From Thermomonas aquatica (GTDB lineage Bacteria; Pseudomonadota; Gammaproteobacteria; Xanthomonadales; Xanthomonadaceae), in NCBI RefSeq assembly GCF_006337105.1, contig NZ_CP040871.1:2684501-2748500 (forward strand): a stretch of DNA of 64,000 nt, written 5' to 3'. Below, piece by piece: positions 39,201 to 49,047 of this stretch (its first letter is position 1; each line of letters opens with the position of its first letter). Position numbers and translations under genes: made by a program. Below the pieces are notes generated by a model. The model saw only the letters and a program-made list of their open reading frames with translations, ran no database searches and was not told where the DNA came from.

Positions 39201-40098
39201 GCCGCTGCCCGCGGCTGCCGCGACGGGCGCGATCGCGTTCGACCCGGCCAACATCCCGCCGATGCTGTTCGAGGTCGGCGAGTTGCGCATCGGCGATGCG
39301 GTATTGGGAAGCGCGCGCTTCCGCAGCACGCCGGTCGCCGGCGGCATGCGCATGGACGAATTCGCGTCGCGCGGCAGCAAGCAGCGCCTGAGCGCCAGCG
39401 GCACCTGGTCGGGCCGTGGCGATGCGGCGCGCACGCAACTGCGCTTGAACGTGGACAGCGACGACATCGGCGCACTGCTCGCCGGGCTGGGGCTGGGCGG
39501 GCAGGTCGCCGGCGGCAAGGGCAAGCTCGGGATGGAGGCGAACTGGCGAGGCGGGCCGGAAGTGCTGGACCCGGGCGCGATGGAGGCGAACATCGCACTG
39601 GATGCGCGCGATGGCCGCCTGCTGGAAATCGAACCCGGCGCCGGCCGCGTGCTCGGCCTGCTCGGCATCGCGCAATTGCCGCGCCGCTTGACCCTGGATT
39701 TCCGCGATTTCTTCGACAAGGGCTTCGCCTTCGACAGCATCAAGGGCGACGTGCGCCTGGCGCAGGGCGCGGCGCGCACCGACAACCTGGCGATCAAGGG
39801 ACCGGCCGCGGACATCCACGTGCGCGGTAGCGCGGACCTGCGCACCCAGCGCTTCGACCAGACCGTGGACGTGCTGCCGAAATCCGGTGGCCTGCTGACC
39901 GCGGTGGGCGCGATCGCCGGCGGCCCGGTCGGCGCCGCGGTCGGCGCGGTCGCCAATGCGGTGCTGGACAAGCCGCTGCAGGGGCTGGGCGCCAAGACCT
40001 ACCGCGTCACCGGGCCATGGGCCTCGCCCAAGGTGGAAGTCACCAGCCGCGCCCCGGCGGCGCAAGCCAAGCCGGTGCGCGAACCGCCGCCGGGTTGA
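36247..40098 (+). CDS. yhdP: YhdP-family AsmA-like lipid-transport protein
   Basis: This giant 1,283-residue protein is close to the E. coli length. One N-terminal membrane helix ([17 protein letters not shown]) anchors it to the inner membrane; the rest is a repeating beta-groove predicted to span the periplasm. The C-terminal AsmA-like segment shows [39 protein letters not shown] and the small-residue run near [17 protein letters not shown]. YhdP acts with TamB and YdbH in moving phospholipids to the outer membrane. It begins 9 bp after rng and precedes tldD. Confidence 0.92.
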   Translation: MTTPLRRRLRLLRRGAWYGLAALLVLFALGNGIGSQLLPLVERHPQKIAEWLSARAQRKVAFDHVETEWTRRGPLLRLDNLRIGDGADPLRIGDAEILVAQYAGLLPGRSFTELRVRGLDLTLQRDAAGRWSVRGLPGQQQADGDPFATLERLGELQVSDARLHVSAPELQVDMSLPRIDLRMRVDGPRIRGGARAWLRKRAMPFAMALDFDRRSGDGRVYAGTRKADLRELAGIVQFAGIAPASGRGRIQAWAALKAHRVVDVHADAAMENVVLRGAPLAGGRSAPTLDFGIVNMDARWTGSIRQWQARAARLRIGEGERQQVLDGVAVAGGGQYGLRARRIDAAPLLALLALSDRVSPDLRRWLHGSAAGAVLENVDVAGARGGGLRVDALVRGLHFAPVGNSPGMRGVDAQLQGDADGLRLRFDRTAMVAFDWPAGFGVVHQFTLDGEAVLWRDGAGWTVRTPGLAIGGKELSLKARGGIGFPNDGGRPHLDIAADIGDAQVSAAHGFWIHHLMPKSTVEWLDAALQGGTLRDIHAVVAGDLDDWPFHTEAGHAGAGKFRVDARMQGGKLKFQPDWPAIEQLDGNIRFEADGFTIAGSGRLAGVPVGSFRAGIPRFGRAELSVDANAAGDAGAFLAMLRQSPLHKEHGEVMDNLRAAGPATADFHMLLPFHHDGAPQMRMQGRIDLAGATMREERWKLAFDNVRGQASYDNGGFLADKLQVRHDGAAGVLSLRAGPHVRDANQAFEAELQANAGIDDLLDKAGNLGWLKPYLDGRSAWTVAVAIPHGAAQAAPPTRLQLRSNLVGTSIDLPEPVRKPASEAMEATVDVNLPMERGEVAVELGNLLSLRSRSSGQQTGVRVQLGGSVADAPPANGLVIGGRVDRLDALDWIGVVSGDRGGASMPLRRIEVDARQLRLLGSNFADAKLILAPAARGTAVQVQGAGIAGSLLVPDQDGATVAGRFERLHWRMPAKGAPAKPVAAPPLPAAAATGAIAFDPANIPPMLFEVGELRIGDAVLGSARFRSTPVAGGMRMDEFASRGSKQRLSASGTWSGRGDAARTQLRLNVDSDDIGALLAGLGLGGQVAGGKGKLGMEANWRGGPEVLDPGAMEANIALDARDGRLLEIEPGAGRVLGLLGIAQLPRRLTLDFRDFFDKGFAFDSIKGDVRLAQGAARTDNLAIKGPAADIHVRGSADLRTQRFDQTVDVLPKSGGLLTAVGAIAGGPVGAAVGAVANAVLDKPLQGLGAKTYRVTGPWASPKVEVTSRAPAAQAKPVREPPPG

Positions 40099-40148
40099 TC
40101 CCCGCCGCTTCGCCGCCATCCCATCATCGAGCCGAACGAATCGCATCC

Positions 40149-41591
40149 ATGACCCATCTCGCCATCGCCGAATCGCGCCTGCTGGCGCCCACCGGACTCG
40201 ACCTGGACAGCCTGCAGCGCGCCTTCGGCAGCCTGCTCGGCCCCGGCATCGATTTCGGCGACCTGTATTTCCAGCATGCGCGCCGCGAGAACTGGAGCAT
40301 GGAGGACGGCATCGTCAAGGACGGCGCGCATTCGATCGAGCAGGGCGTGGGCGTGCGCGCGATCTCCGGCGAGAAGACCGGCTTCGCCTATTCCGACGAC
40401 CTCGACGCGCAGGCGCTGATCGCCTCCGCGCATTCGGCGCGGGCGATCGCCCGCGATGGCCGCGAACACGGCGCACAGGCCTTGCAGCGCAGCGGCGGAC
40501 GCCAGCTGTACCCGGCGCTGGATCCGGTCGATGCGCTGGGCAACGAGGCCAAGGTCGCGGCGTTGCGGCGCGTGGACGGGTTGCTGCGCGCACTGGACCC
40601 GCGCGTGCAGCAGGTGATGGTCAGCCTCAGCGGCGCGGTGGATACCGTGCTGGTCGCGCGCAGCGACGGCGTGCTGGCGGGCGACGTGCGCCCGCTGGTG
40701 CGGATGAACGTGCAGGTGATCGTCGAACAGAACGGCCGCCGCGAATCCGGTTACGCCGGTTTCGGCGGGCGTCATTCGTACGAGCAACTGCTGGCCGACG
40801 ACAAGCCGGAGAAGTTCGCGCGCGAGGCCTTGCGCCAGGCGCTGGTGAACCTCGACGCCGTCGATGCGCCCGCGGGCGTGATGCCGGTGGTGCTGGGCGC
40901 GGGCTGGCCCGGCGTGCTGCTGCATGAAGCGGTCGGCCACGGCCTGGAAGGCGATTTCAATCGCAAGGGCACTTCCACGTATGCCGGCCGGATCGGCCAG
41001 CGGGTGGCATCGAAGGGCGTCACCATCGTCGACGACGGCACGCTGGACGGCCGCCGCGGTTCGCTCAACATCGACGACGAAGGCACCCCGACCAATTGCA
41101 CGACGCTGATCGAGGACGGCGTGCTGGTCGGCTACATGCAGGACACGCTCAATGCGCGGCTGATGGGCATGGCGCCGACCGGCAACGGCCGCCGCGAATC
41201 GTTCGCCCACCTGGTGATGCCGCGCATGACCAATACCTACATGCGCGCCGGCAGCCACGACCCGCAGGAAATGATCGCTTCGGTGAAAAAGGGCCTGTAC
41301 GCGGTGAATTTCGGCGGCGGCCAGGTCGACATCACCAGCGGCAAGTACGTGTTCAGCGCGACCGAGGCCTACCTGATCGAGGACGGCAAGGTCACCGCGC
41401 CGGTGAAGGGCGCCACGTTGATCGGCAACGGCCCGGAGACCATGCAGAAGGTGGCGATGATCGGCCACGACATGGCGCTGGACGATGGCGTCGGCGTCTG
41501 CGGCAAGGACGGGCAGTCGGTGCCGGTGGGCGTGGGCCAGCCTTCGTTGCTGATTTCGGAATTGACCGTCGGCGGAACCAGGGCTGGTTGA
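40149..41591 (+). CDS. tldD: Metalloprotease TldD
   Basis: This 480-residue subunit contains the zinc motif [12 protein letters not shown] (HExxxH) of the TldD/PmbA protease pair, which trims leader peptides of modified antibiotics and antitoxins. Other marks are [19 protein letters not shown] and [30 protein letters not shown] 40149 is supported by the conserved N-terminus. It lies 50 bp after yhdP. Its partner pmbA is 600 bp further on, with yjgA on the opposite strand between them. Confidence 0.94.
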   Translation: MTHLAIAESRLLAPTGLDLDSLQRAFGSLLGPGIDFGDLYFQHARRENWSMEDGIVKDGAHSIEQGVGVRAISGEKTGFAYSDDLDAQALIASAHSARAIARDGREHGAQALQRSGGRQLYPALDPVDALGNEAKVAALRRVDGLLRALDPRVQQVMVSLSGAVDTVLVARSDGVLAGDVRPLVRMNVQVIVEQNGRRESGYAGFGGRHSYEQLLADDKPEKFAREALRQALVNLDAVDAPAGVMPVVLGAGWPGVLLHEAVGHGLEGDFNRKGTSTYAGRIGQRVASKGVTIVDDGTLDGRRGSLNIDDEGTPTNCTTLIEDGVLVGYMQDTLNARLMGMAPTGNGRRESFAHLVMPRMTNTYMRAGSHDPQEMIASVKKGLYAVNFGGGQVDITSGKYVFSATEAYLIEDGKVTAPVKGATLIGNGPETMQKVAMIGHDMALDDGVGVCGKDGQSVPVGVGQPSLLISELTVGGTRAG

Positions 41592-42179
41592 TCAGCCGTG
41601 GTCTTCGTCGCCTTCGTCGTCGAACGCATCGTCCGCATCGTCGTTGGATGCGTCTCCGTCCTGCGCCTGCAGTCCGCGCAATTCGCGGAACAATTCGCGG
41701 TAGGCGCGCGGCGGCTTGTTGCGCTTGCGTTCCTCGTGCGCGTTGCGCACCAGTTGGCGCAGTTTCTGGCGGTCGGCGTCCGGGTGTTCGTCCAGCAGCT
41801 CGGTCATCGCCGCGTCGCCGTCCTCGCCGAGCAGGGCGTCGCGCAGCGCCTCGATGCGGTGCATCGCAGCGGTTTCCCTGCGCGCGGCGTCGCCGTCCTT
41901 GCTCATCGCGTCGCGGATCGCGTCCAGCGCCGCATCGTCCTGCCGGCGCATCTGCTTGGCCAGGAACGCCAGCTGGCGCTTGCGCGCGCCGTAGGAGGCG
42001 ATGCGCTGGGTCTCGCGGATATGCGGCAGCAATTCGTCGGGGATCGGCAACCTGGCCAGCTGCGCCGGACTCAGCGCCACCAGTTGTTCGCCCAGTTCCA
42101 GCACGTCCAGCGCCGCACGCCGGTTGGCGCTGCGGCTGGGGCTGAAGAATTCCCCGGTTTCGTCGTCGCGTCCTCGCAT
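41592..42179 (-). CDS. yjgA: Ribosome-maturation protein YjgA (DarP)
   Basis: This 195-residue highly charged helical protein of the DUF615/DarP family binds late 50S precursors. Conserved are [45 protein letters not shown] and the [24 protein letters not shown] stretch. An acidic tail follows. The start at 42179 is preferred over 42197 because TATCCT lies exactly six bases before it. It abuts the tldD stop and sits between tldD and pmbA, as in related genomes. Confidence 0.9.
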   Translation of the reverse strand: MRGRDDETGEFFSPSRSANRRAALDVLELGEQLVALSPAQLARLPIPDELLPHIRETQRIASYGARKRQLAFLAKQMRRQDDAALDAIRDAMSKDGDAARRETAAMHRIEALRDALLGEDGDAAMTELLDEHPDADRQKLRQLVRNAHEERKRNKPPRAYRELFRELRGLQAQDGDASNDDADDAFDDEGDEDHG

Positions 42180-42185
42180 CGCTAC

Positions 42186-42191
42186 AGGATA
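42186..42191 (-). promoter_or_regulatory. Candidate -10 box of yjgA
   Basis: TATCCT on the minus strand is followed by six bases and ATG 42179. The same few bases read on the plus strand give GATAAT just before the pmbA start, so two divergent promoters may overlap here. Confidence 0.45.
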
Positions 42192-42196
42192 ATCCA

Positions 42197-43567
42197 TTGA
42201 ACAGCCCAGCCATCGATATCGCCCCCGTCGCCGACGACAGCCACGCGCGCCTGCAGCGGTTGTCCGGCGTGGCCCAGCGCCTGCTCGAGCAGGCGCGCGC
42301 CGCCGGCGCCAGCCAGGCCGAAGTCAGCTGCAACGAGGACAGCGGGCTTGCGGTCAACGTGCGCATGGGCGAGGTGGAGACGGTCGAAGCCACCCGCGAC
42401 CGCGGCATCGCGGTGACGGTCTATTTCGGCCAGCGCAAGGGCAGCGCCAGCACCGCCGACCTGCGCGAGGACAGCCTCGCGGCGACGGTCGCCCAAGCCT
42501 GCGCGATCGCCAGATTCACCGAGGACGATGCCGCCGCCGGGCTGGCCGATGCCGAGCTGATGGCCACCACCCAGCGCGAGTTCGACGGCTGGCATCCGTG
42601 GGACATCGATGCGCAACGTGCCATCGACCTGGCGCTGGCCAGCGAACAGGCCGGTCGCGACAGCGATCCGCGGATCGGCAATTCCGACGGCGCATCGGTC
42701 AATACCAATGCCTCGATCAGCGTGTATGCCAATTCGCACGGCTTCCTCGGCGGCGAGCGCGGCACTTCGCACAGCATCGGCTGCGCGCTGATCGCCGGCG
42801 AGGGCGATGCCATGCAACGCGACAGCTGGTACAGCGTGGCGTTGGCAGCGTCCGACCTGGAACAGGCCGATGCGGTCGGCCGCAAGGCGGCGCAGCGCAC
42901 GCTGGAACGGCTCGATCCGCGGCAACTGCCGACCGGCGAGGTGCCGGTGCTGTTCGCCGCGGAGATGGCGCGTTCGCTGGTCGGGCATTACCTGGGCGCG
43001 GTGTCCGGCGGTGCGCTGTACCGCAAGGCCAGCTTCCTGCTCGACAGCGCCGGGACGCGGGTGTTCCCGGACTGGTTCGGCATCGACGAGCTGCCGTTCC
43101 TGGCGCGCGGCTTCCGTTCCGCCGCGTTCGATGCCGAAGGCGTGGCCACCCGCGAATCGCCGCTGGTGCAGGGCGGCGTTGTGCAGCGCTACGTGCTGGG
43201 CAGCTATTCCGCGCGCAAATTGGGCTTGCAGACCACCGCCAATGCCGGCGGCGTGCACAACCTGCACGTGCACGCGAATGCCGGCGACCTGGAGTCGATG
43301 CTGCGCGGCATGGGCCGCGGCCTGCTGGTCACCGAGCTGATGGGGCAGGGCGTGAACCCGATCACCGGCGATTACTCGCGCGGCGCCGCCGGCTTCTGGG
43401 TCGAGGGCGGGCACATCGCCTATCCGGTCGACGGCATCACCATCGCCGGCAACCTCAAGCAGGTGTTCGCCGCGATCGAGGCGGTCGGCACCGATGTCGA
43501 CCCGCGTTCGCACATCCGCACCGGTTCGATCCTGGTCGGCAGGATGACGGTGGCCGGCAGCGGCTGA
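42197..43567 (+). CDS. pmbA: Metalloprotease PmbA (TldE)
   Basis: This 456-residue partner of TldD has the same fold but lacks HExxxH, as expected for TldE. Conserved are [63 protein letters not shown] and [13 protein letters not shown]. The TldD/PmbA heterodimer degrades or matures peptides such as microcins and CcdA. The start is TTG 42197. A GC-rich hairpin follows at 43579. Confidence 0.93.
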   Translation: MNSPAIDIAPVADDSHARLQRLSGVAQRLLEQARAAGASQAEVSCNEDSGLAVNVRMGEVETVEATRDRGIAVTVYFGQRKGSASTADLREDSLAATVAQACAIARFTEDDAAAGLADAELMATTQREFDGWHPWDIDAQRAIDLALASEQAGRDSDPRIGNSDGASVNTNASISVYANSHGFLGGERGTSHSIGCALIAGEGDAMQRDSWYSVALAASDLEQADAVGRKAAQRTLERLDPRQLPTGEVPVLFAAEMARSLVGHYLGAVSGGALYRKASFLLDSAGTRVFPDWFGIDELPFLARGFRSAAFDAEGVATRESPLVQGGVVQRYVLGSYSARKLGLQTTANAGGVHNLHVHANAGDLESMLRGMGRGLLVTELMGQGVNPITGDYSRGAAGFWVEGGHIAYPVDGITIAGNLKQVFAAIEAVGTDVDPRSHIRTGSILVGRMTVAGSG

Positions 43568-43578
43568 GCCCTGGCCCG

Positions 43579-43618
43579 GCCGCCGCCGCGGGCGCCGCGG
43601 CTGACCTCCGGCGGCGGC
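43579..43618 (+). terminator. GC-rich hairpin after pmbA
   Basis: GCCGCCGCCG and CGGCGGCGGC can form a 10-bp stem with a 20-nt loop 11 bases after the pmbA stop. There is no T tract. A TATCCT -10 candidate for the next gene begins at 43628. Confidence 0.4.
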
Positions 43619-43673
43619 GGATCGCGTTATCCTCGGCATCGCGGCATTGCGCCGTCATTTCGGGGAACCACGC

Positions 43674-44036
43674 ATGGAAACCAACGAAGCTACCTCCGCA
43701 CCGTCGGGTGCCTCGCAAGAGGACAAGACGCTCGCGCTGCTCACGCATCTGTCCGGGATCATCCTCAGCTTCATCGTGCCGCTGGTGATCTGGCTGACCA
43801 ACAAGGACAAGCCGGACAAGGGCTGGTTGAACGACCAGGCCAAGGAGGCGTTGAACTTCCAGATCACCCTGGCGATCGGCTGGGTGGCCGCCACCATCCT
43901 GAGCGTGGTCGGCATCGGTCTGCTGCTGATGCCGGTGATCTGGATCATCAACCTGATTTTCAGCATCCTCGCCGGCATGAAGGCCAACGAAGGCGTGGCC
44001 TATCGCTATCCCTTCGCGCTGCGCCTGATCAAGTAA
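43674..44036 (+). CDS. DUF4870 membrane protein
   Basis: The product has 120 residues: a short cytoplasmic start (ASQEDKTLALLTHLSGIIL), a first helix, the family motif LNDQAKEALNFQITLAIGW, two more hydrophobic helices and the conserved end NEGVAYRYPFALRLIK. The family has no firm function. CGGGGA provides the ribosome site, and a TATCCT -10 lies 40 bases upstream. It is paralogous to the gene 145 bp downstream. Confidence 0.85.
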   Translation: METNEATSAPSGASQEDKTLALLTHLSGIILSFIVPLVIWLTNKDKPDKGWLNDQAKEALNFQITLAIGWVAATILSVVGIGLLLMPVIWIINLIFSILAGMKANEGVAYRYPFALRLIK

Positions 44037-44048
44037 GGCGGCATCGCC

Positions 44049-44074
44049 CCGGCGGGCGTTTCGTCGCCCGCCGG
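44049..44074 (+). terminator. Hairpin between the two DUF4870 genes
   Basis: CCGGCGGGCG and CGCCCGCCGG form a perfect 10-bp stem around TTTCGT, 13 bases after the first DUF4870 stop. No T tract follows, so its effect may be partial termination or mRNA stabilisation. Confidence 0.5.
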
Positions 44075-44181
44075 AGGCCCTTCATCGCAGCATGCGGGGT
44101 CCGGTCGGCGCTTCGCTTGCATCGCCTGCCGGCGGCCCCATCATCGTCCTGAGGCCGGAACGATTCCGGCGGGAGCCGACG

Positions 44182-44625
44182 ATGGAGACCATGAACATCC
44201 AATCCCTGTCCCCGGGCCTGAGCGACCGCCAATGGGCGGCCGGCGCGCACGTGGCGGCCCTGCTTGCGGCGCTGCTGACCAGCTGGGTCGCCGGCGTGGC
44301 CGGCGCGATCGCCGCACTGGCGGTGTGGCTGCTGGTGCGCGACCGCTATCCCTTCGCTGCCGAGCACGCCAGGGAAGCGCTCAACTTCAACCTCAGCATG
44401 CTGATCTACACCGGCGTGGCGCTGGCCATCACGGTCGTGCTGGTCGGGGCGACCTTGCTGACCCTCGGCATCGGCCTGCTGGTCACCGCCCCCGCCGGCT
44501 TGCTGCTGCTGGCCGTGTATGCGGCGATCGCCGTGGCCTGGCTGGCATGCAGCCTGATCGCGGCGTTCAAGGCCTACGACGGCCAGCCGTACCGCTATCC
44601 GATCAGCATCCGCCTGTTCAAGTAA
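44182..44625 (+). CDS. DUF4870 membrane protein, second copy
   Basis: This 147-residue paralogue of the preceding gene has the same AREALNFNLSMLIYTGV motif and the same end, GQPYRYPISIRLFK, with an extra hydrophobic pair. ATG 44182 has GGGAG eight bases upstream. The pair suggests a tandem duplication, now diverged. Like its neighbour it ends in TAA. Confidence 0.85.
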   Translation: METMNIQSLSPGLSDRQWAAGAHVAALLAALLTSWVAGVAGAIAALAVWLLVRDRYPFAAEHAREALNFNLSMLIYTGVALAITVVLVGATLLTLGIGLLVTAPAGLLLLAVYAAIAVAWLACSLIAAFKAYDGQPYRYPISIRLFK

Positions 44626-44638
44626 GTCGCAGGCCGGG

Positions 44639-44670
44639 GCGGGCGCTTTCCTGCAGCGGAAGGCGCCCGC
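44639..44670. terminator. Long hairpin between convergent genes
   Basis: A 13-bp stem (44639-44651 with 44658-44670, one G-U) around TGCAGC lies directly before the stop codon of the M48 gene on the other strand and after the second DUF4870 gene. Its symmetry suits both directions, though no T tract is present. Confidence 0.5.
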
Positions 44671-45999
44671 TCAGCGCTTGGTATAGGCCTCGAGCCCGGC
44701 ATAGCCGCGCTGGTCGATGCGGTCCATGCGCGCATCCAGCGGCGGATGGGTGCGATAGAGCTGGGTCAGCTTGGGCGAGCTGGTGCCCAGCGCGGTCATC
44801 TTCTGCAGCACCGCGTACAGCGCCAGCGGATTGCTGCCGCCGCGCGCCAGGTAGATGCCGGCGGCTTCGTCGGCGCGGAACTCCGCATCCCGGTCCAGCT
44901 TGGTCATCATCACCGCTGCGCCGTGCTTGGCGACGTAATCCTTGGCCAGGCTGCCGGCCACGCCGCCGGCCTTGACCCGCTTCATCCCCATCTTGCCGAG
45001 CGCGCCCTGCGTCTCCTGCTTGCGCACCACCTCGTAATGGTCGCGCTGGACGACATGGCTGAGTTCGTGGCCCAGCACCGCGGCGAGTTCGGCATCGTCC
45101 GCCAGCAGCTGGTACAGGCCGCGGGTGACCAGCACGTAGCCGCCCGGCGCGGCGAAGGCGTTGACCTCGTCGGACTCGATCACGCCGAAGGTCCACGGCA
45201 GGTCGGGACGGCTGGTGCGCGAGGCCAGCCAGCGGCCAACCAGGTTGATCCGGCGCTGCGCCGCGGGATCGGCGACCAGCGGCGCGGCGCCGAGGATGCG
45301 GCCGGCGATCAGCGGACCGAGTTCCAGTTCCTGCTCGGTGATTTCCTGCTCGGACTTGCCGATCATCTCCTCGCCGCCGTCCGCGGCGTCGGCCAGGCCG
45401 GGCTTGACCATCCCCAGCAGGTTGCGCGCGATGCCGAAGCGCTGGCGCTTTTCGGCCTGGGTGGCCTGCGGCCCCGCCGGCGCCTGGCCCGGCCGGAATT
45501 CGGCGGCGTAGGCCACTTCGGTGGCCGGCCAGTGGCGCGCGCGCGCGGCCTTCTCGGCCGCCGCCGGCTCGACCCGATAGGACTCCATCAGCTGCAGTTG
45601 CTCGGCATCGAAGGCGGCGGCCTTGAGGTCGCTCTCGTCCAGCCCGCGCACGCTGGCGGTTTCGCTGACCCGGCCCTTGCCGGCCTTGCCGGAGAACAGC
45701 GTCTTGCCGATCCCGGCGGTCTCGGCCTTGGCGTAGGCCATGCGCACGTCGTTGACGCGGACGAAGCCGGTCTTGCCGTCGGCGGTCTGCACCTTGAACC
45801 ACAGGCCCTGCTGCGCGGCGATGGTGACGCTGGCGTCCTTGGCGAGGGTGGCGATCGCCGGGGTCTTGAAATCGGGACCGCGGCGCACCTCCACCGAGGG
45901 CTTGGAGACGGTGGCCGTGGTCGCCGCATCGGCGGCCCAGAGGCCGAGCGAAAGCAGGGCAGTGGCCAGCACCAGGCTCAATCGGTGGGTGTTTCGCAT
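44671..45999 (-). CDS. SH3-domain M48 family metalloprotease
   Basis: This 442-residue periplasmic protein has signal peptide MRNTHRLSLVLATALLSLGLWA. A bacterial SH3-like domain follows (about 27-90, VRRGPDFKTPAIATLAKDA and GLWFKVQTADGKTGFV). The M48 domain contains the zinc motif HELSH with the third ligand Glu in DAEFRADEAAG. The arrangement suits cell-wall or outer-membrane quality control, as in BepA-like proteases, but no TPR domain is seen. It overlaps the CHASE2 gene upstream by 22 bp, so the two are co-expressed. Confidence 0.88.
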   Translation of the reverse strand: MRNTHRLSLVLATALLSLGLWAADAATTATVSKPSVEVRRGPDFKTPAIATLAKDASVTIAAQQGLWFKVQTADGKTGFVRVNDVRMAYAKAETAGIGKTLFSGKAGKGRVSETASVRGLDESDLKAAAFDAEQLQLMESYRVEPAAAEKAARARHWPATEVAYAAEFRPGQAPAGPQATQAEKRQRFGIARNLLGMVKPGLADAADGGEEMIGKSEQEITEQELELGPLIAGRILGAAPLVADPAAQRRINLVGRWLASRTSRPDLPWTFGVIESDEVNAFAAPGGYVLVTRGLYQLLADDAELAAVLGHELSHVVQRDHYEVVRKQETQGALGKMGMKRVKAGGVAGSLAKDYVAKHGAAVMMTKLDRDAEFRADEAAGIYLARGGSNPLALYAVLQKMTALGTSSPKLTQLYRTHPPLDARMDRIDQRGYAGLEAYTKR

Positions 46000-47873
46000 C
46001 CTGTGTCCCCTCTGTTGCCGGTCTGCGCGATGGTAGCGCCCGGACGTGTCGCATCGTAAACGCGGTTGTCGGCGGTGAGCGGCCATTCATCGGTGGCATT
46101 GAGGTCGCGGCCGAGCAGTTCGCGCAGGCGCACGCGTTCGCCGCGCACGCTGTCGTCGTTGTCGTCGTCGATCTCCGCGGCGGACACGCAGATCATCACC
46201 CTGCCATGCGCATCCAGCGGCAGGTCGCCGTCGTTCAGCGATGCGAAGAGCTGGTCGAGCTCGCGCTTCGCCAAAGCCATCGCGGCGGCTTCATCGGTGC
46301 CTTCCCAGACCAGCACGATCAGGTCGTCGAGGATCTCGTGCAGCCAGCTCTTGCGTTCGACGATGCCTTCGATCATCACCGCCTCGCCGCCGGCGTAGAG
46401 CTGGCGGCGCAGCAGGCGGCGGTATTCGCGCTTGCCGCGCACGGCGGCGAACGCGTCCAGCTCCGGATTGGCGATGAAGCGCAACCGCGCCATCACCAGC
46501 CAGGGATGCCTGCGCGGATCGTATTCGTCGCGGTAGTCGTTGTTGCCGACCGCGCGCCCGCGCTGCACGCCCGAGTACAGCCGGCAGAAGCCGAAGCACA
46601 GGCTGACGAAGCCGATGCTGGCGAAGATGTCCAGGAACGCGCCGAAGTAGGTCAGGCCGACGAAGGCCGCGGCGAGCAGGGCGATGTTGATCGCGACGAA
46701 GATCGGATCCACGTCCTCGTGCGGTTCGCCGCGCCAGAAGGCGTAGGTGGTCAGCATCACCAGCAGCGCCGCCAGCAGGTACTTGAACGACGTCGGCGGC
46801 ACCTTGATCCCGCCCGCGTGCAGCAGCGCGTCGGTGGCCTCGGCCCAGACTTCGACGCCCGGCATCGCGGGGTTGACCGGGGTCGGCTTGCTGTCGCTGA
46901 TGCCGGAAGCGGTGTAGCCCACCAGCACCACGGCGTCCTTCAGGTCGGGCCGCTTCTCGCCGGCCTTGTCGACGCAGACCTGCTTGCCTTCGAGCAGGTT
47001 CGCCGCGCTGACATACGGCATGCGGCTGTGTTCGCGCCAGTTGACGCGGATCTCGGCCGGGTAGGCGGAGCCGGGCCTCCGCTGCAAGAGCATCGCGAGC
47101 CGCAGCGGCAATGTGGGCAGCGACCAGCCGCCGCCCACGTCCTCGGACAACGGAACGTCGCGCAGGACGCCGTCCTGCCCGCGACTGACATTGGTCAGCG
47201 CGGAATGCTTCGCCATCGCCTCGCCGTAAGGCAGCAGCACCATCACGCGCGGGCCTGGTGCTTGCGCGTTCGCGTCGTTGCGGAACGCGCCGGGCAGTTG
47301 CGATGCGCGCAGCGGCGCATCGGCGTCGAACGCCGGATCCTGGCGCTTGGATGCGAACACGAAACGCCCGTCGCCGCCGCTCGCCATCGCGTCCAGCACC
47401 GCATCGCCATCGGGATCCTCGCGCAATGCGTCGAGGAACAGGACGTCGATGCCGGCGGCGCGCACGCCCGCCCGGTCCAGCATGTCCAGCAGGTCGGCAT
47501 GGCGTTGTCGCGGCCATGGCCAGCCGCCCTGGCCCCGGTTGCTGAAATAGTCGATCGAGCAGTCGTCGATCTCCACCACCACGGTCTTGCCCGACGGCCT
47601 GGGTTCGATCGGGCGCCACTGGATGACGGTGTCGAAGATGCTGTTCTCGGCCGCATCCAGGCTGCGCTGGTGGGTCCAGTCCCAGCCCAGCCAGCCCAGC
47701 GCGGCGCAGGCCAGCAGCGGGTAGAACGCGTACTTCAGGCGCAGCGCGAGGCGCGACAGCGGCCGCCGCCAGCTGCGTTCGACGATGGTCCACGCATCCA
47801 TGAACCACACCGCCAGCGAGGCCATCGCGGCGTCGATGCGGTCCTGCAAGGTCTTGACCAGCTTGCGCGCCAT
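45978..47873 (-). CDS. CHASE2-domain membrane sensor
   Basis: The product has 631 residues: one N-terminal helix (about 49-65), a periplasmic CHASE2 sensor domain with VVVEIDDCSIDYF, RQRHADLLDMLDRAGVRAAGIDVLFLD and DLKDAVVLVGYTASGISD, then three closely spaced helices (about 360-430), the usual end of CHASE2. A cytoplasmic C-terminal region of about 190 residues follows with no output domain I recognise (no kinase, cyclase or GGDEF motif). Ligand and output are unknown. It shares 22 bp with the downstream M48 protease gene. Confidence 0.85.
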   Translation of the reverse strand: MARKLVKTLQDRIDAAMASLAVWFMDAWTIVERSWRRPLSRLALRLKYAFYPLLACAALGWLGWDWTHQRSLDAAENSIFDTVIQWRPIEPRPSGKTVVVEIDDCSIDYFSNRGQGGWPWPRQRHADLLDMLDRAGVRAAGIDVLFLDALREDPDGDAVLDAMASGGDGRFVFASKRQDPAFDADAPLRASQLPGAFRNDANAQAPGPRVMVLLPYGEAMAKHSALTNVSRGQDGVLRDVPLSEDVGGGWSLPTLPLRLAMLLQRRPGSAYPAEIRVNWREHSRMPYVSAANLLEGKQVCVDKAGEKRPDLKDAVVLVGYTASGISDSKPTPVNPAMPGVEVWAEATDALLHAGGIKVPPTSFKYLLAALLVMLTTYAFWRGEPHEDVDPIFVAINIALLAAAFVGLTYFGAFLDIFASIGFVSLCFGFCRLYSGVQRGRAVGNNDYRDEYDPRRHPWLVMARLRFIANPELDAFAAVRGKREYRRLLRRQLYAGGEAVMIEGIVERKSWLHEILDDLIVLVWEGTDEAAAMALAKRELDQLFASLNDGDLPLDAHGRVMICVSAAEIDDDNDDSVRGERVRLRELLGRDLNATDEWPLTADNRVYDATRPGATIAQTGNRGDTGCETPTD

Positions 47874-47888
47874 CCCCCGGCGTCCCCG

Positions 47889-48770
47889 TCAGTTGTCGCG
47901 TTCGACCACCTTGCGGGCGAGCGCCGCAAGCGCGGCCGTCTCCACCGCCAGGCCCGCCAGCGCATCGTGCATGACGGCCGACAGCTCCGCCAGCCGCGCG
48001 CGGCTGGCCTCGATGCCGAGCAACGCGGGGAAGGTGGCCTTGTCCTGGGCGACGTCCTTGCCCGCGGTCTTGCCGAGGGTGGCGGCATCGCCTTCGATGT
48101 CGAGCAGGTCGTCGCGGACCTGGAACGCCAGGCCCAGTGCGTCGGCATAGCGGTCGAGCGCGATCCGGCTTGCCTCGTCCGCGCCCGCCGCGATAGCGCC
48201 CAGTCGCACCGACGCGCGCAGCAGGGCGCCGGTCTTCAGCGCGTGCAGGCGCTGCAATCCGTCGATGCCGATGGCGCCGGCCTTGCCGGTCGCGTCGATG
48301 TCCAGCGCCTGCCCGCCGCACATCCCGGCCGCGCCGGACGCATGCGCGAGCTCGGCCAGCATCGCGACGCGCGATCCGGCGGGTTGCGGCGCATGCGCCA
48401 GCGCCGCGAACGCCAGCGCCTGCAACGCATCGCCGGCGAGGATCGCGGTGGCTTCGTCGAAGGCGACGTGCACCGTCGGCTGGCCGCGCCGCAGCGCATC
48501 GTCGTCCATCGCCGGCAGGTCGTCGTGGACCAGCGAATAGCAATGGACGAGTTCGACCGCGACCGCGGCGGCATCCAGCTGCGCCGGGTCCGCGCCGAAT
48601 GCGGTGCCGGCGGCATACGCCAGCATCGGCCGCATGCGCTTGCCGCCGTTGAGCACGCCATGGCGCATCGCCGCGTGCAGGCGTTGCGGGGAATCGTGCG
48701 GAGCCGGCAGGGCATGGTCGAGCGCGGCTTCGACCCGCGCGCGCCAGGCCGCGAACGTGGCCTCAGGCAT
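47889..48770 (-). CDS. ispA: Farnesyl diphosphate synthase
   Basis: This 293-residue short-chain polyprenyl synthase has both aspartate-rich motifs: DDLPAMDDD (first) and [13 protein letters not shown] (second). The GGKRMRPML substrate motif and [11 protein letters not shown] are also present. It makes farnesyl diphosphate for quinones and undecaprenyl phosphate. The gene overlaps xseB by 8 bp. A dxs gene would be expected next to it in many relatives but is absent here. Confidence 0.92.
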   Translation of the reverse strand: MPEATFAAWRARVEAALDHALPAPHDSPQRLHAAMRHGVLNGGKRMRPMLAYAAGTAFGADPAQLDAAAVAVELVHCYSLVHDDLPAMDDDALRRGQPTVHVAFDEATAILAGDALQALAFAALAHAPQPAGSRVAMLAELAHASGAAGMCGGQALDIDATGKAGAIGIDGLQRLHALKTGALLRASVRLGAIAAGADEASRIALDRYADALGLAFQVRDDLLDIEGDAATLGKTAGKDVAQDKATFPALLGIEASRARLAELSAVMHDALAGLAVETAALAALARKVVERDN

Positions 48771-49038
48771 CGTCGCCGGAATCGAAGGGGCGGGCCTCGT
48801 CCGGCCGGGCCGGGTCGCTGAGCAGGCGCACGCGCAGTTCGGCCTGTTCCAGCGCGCCCTGGCAGCGGCGATACAGGCCGACGCCGCGTTCGTAGGCGGC
48901 CAGCGATTCCTCCAGCGTCATCTCGCCGGCCTCCATCTTGCCGACCAGCGCCTCGAGCGACTGCATCGAGGCCTCGAAGTCGGCGACTGGCGAGGCATCC
49001 GTGGCGGTGGCTTCGCTTGCAGGGGATTTCTTGGCCAT
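48763..49038 (-). CDS. xseB: Exodeoxyribonuclease VII small subunit
   Basis: This 91-residue protein shows the core [39 protein letters not shown], the two-helix coiled hairpin of XseB. It partners XseA in single-strand DNA degradation; xseA is not in the window. An overlap of 8 bp with ispA is the usual arrangement. Confidence 0.92.
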   Translation of the reverse strand: MAKKSPASEATATDASPVADFEASMQSLEALVGKMEAGEMTLEESLAAYERGVGLYRRCQGALEQAELRVRLLSDPARPDEARPFDSGDDA

Positions 49039-49047
49039 GGCGCGAGT

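Noticed and set aside
42180..42197. Starting yjgA at 42197 instead of 42179
   Set aside because: It would add six residues reaching into the pmbA start; the -10 box with exact six-base spacing supports 42179.
46206..48821. An 871-codon plus-strand frame opposite the CHASE2 and ispA genes
   Set aside because: It is antisense to genes with clear membrane helices and DDxxD motifs.
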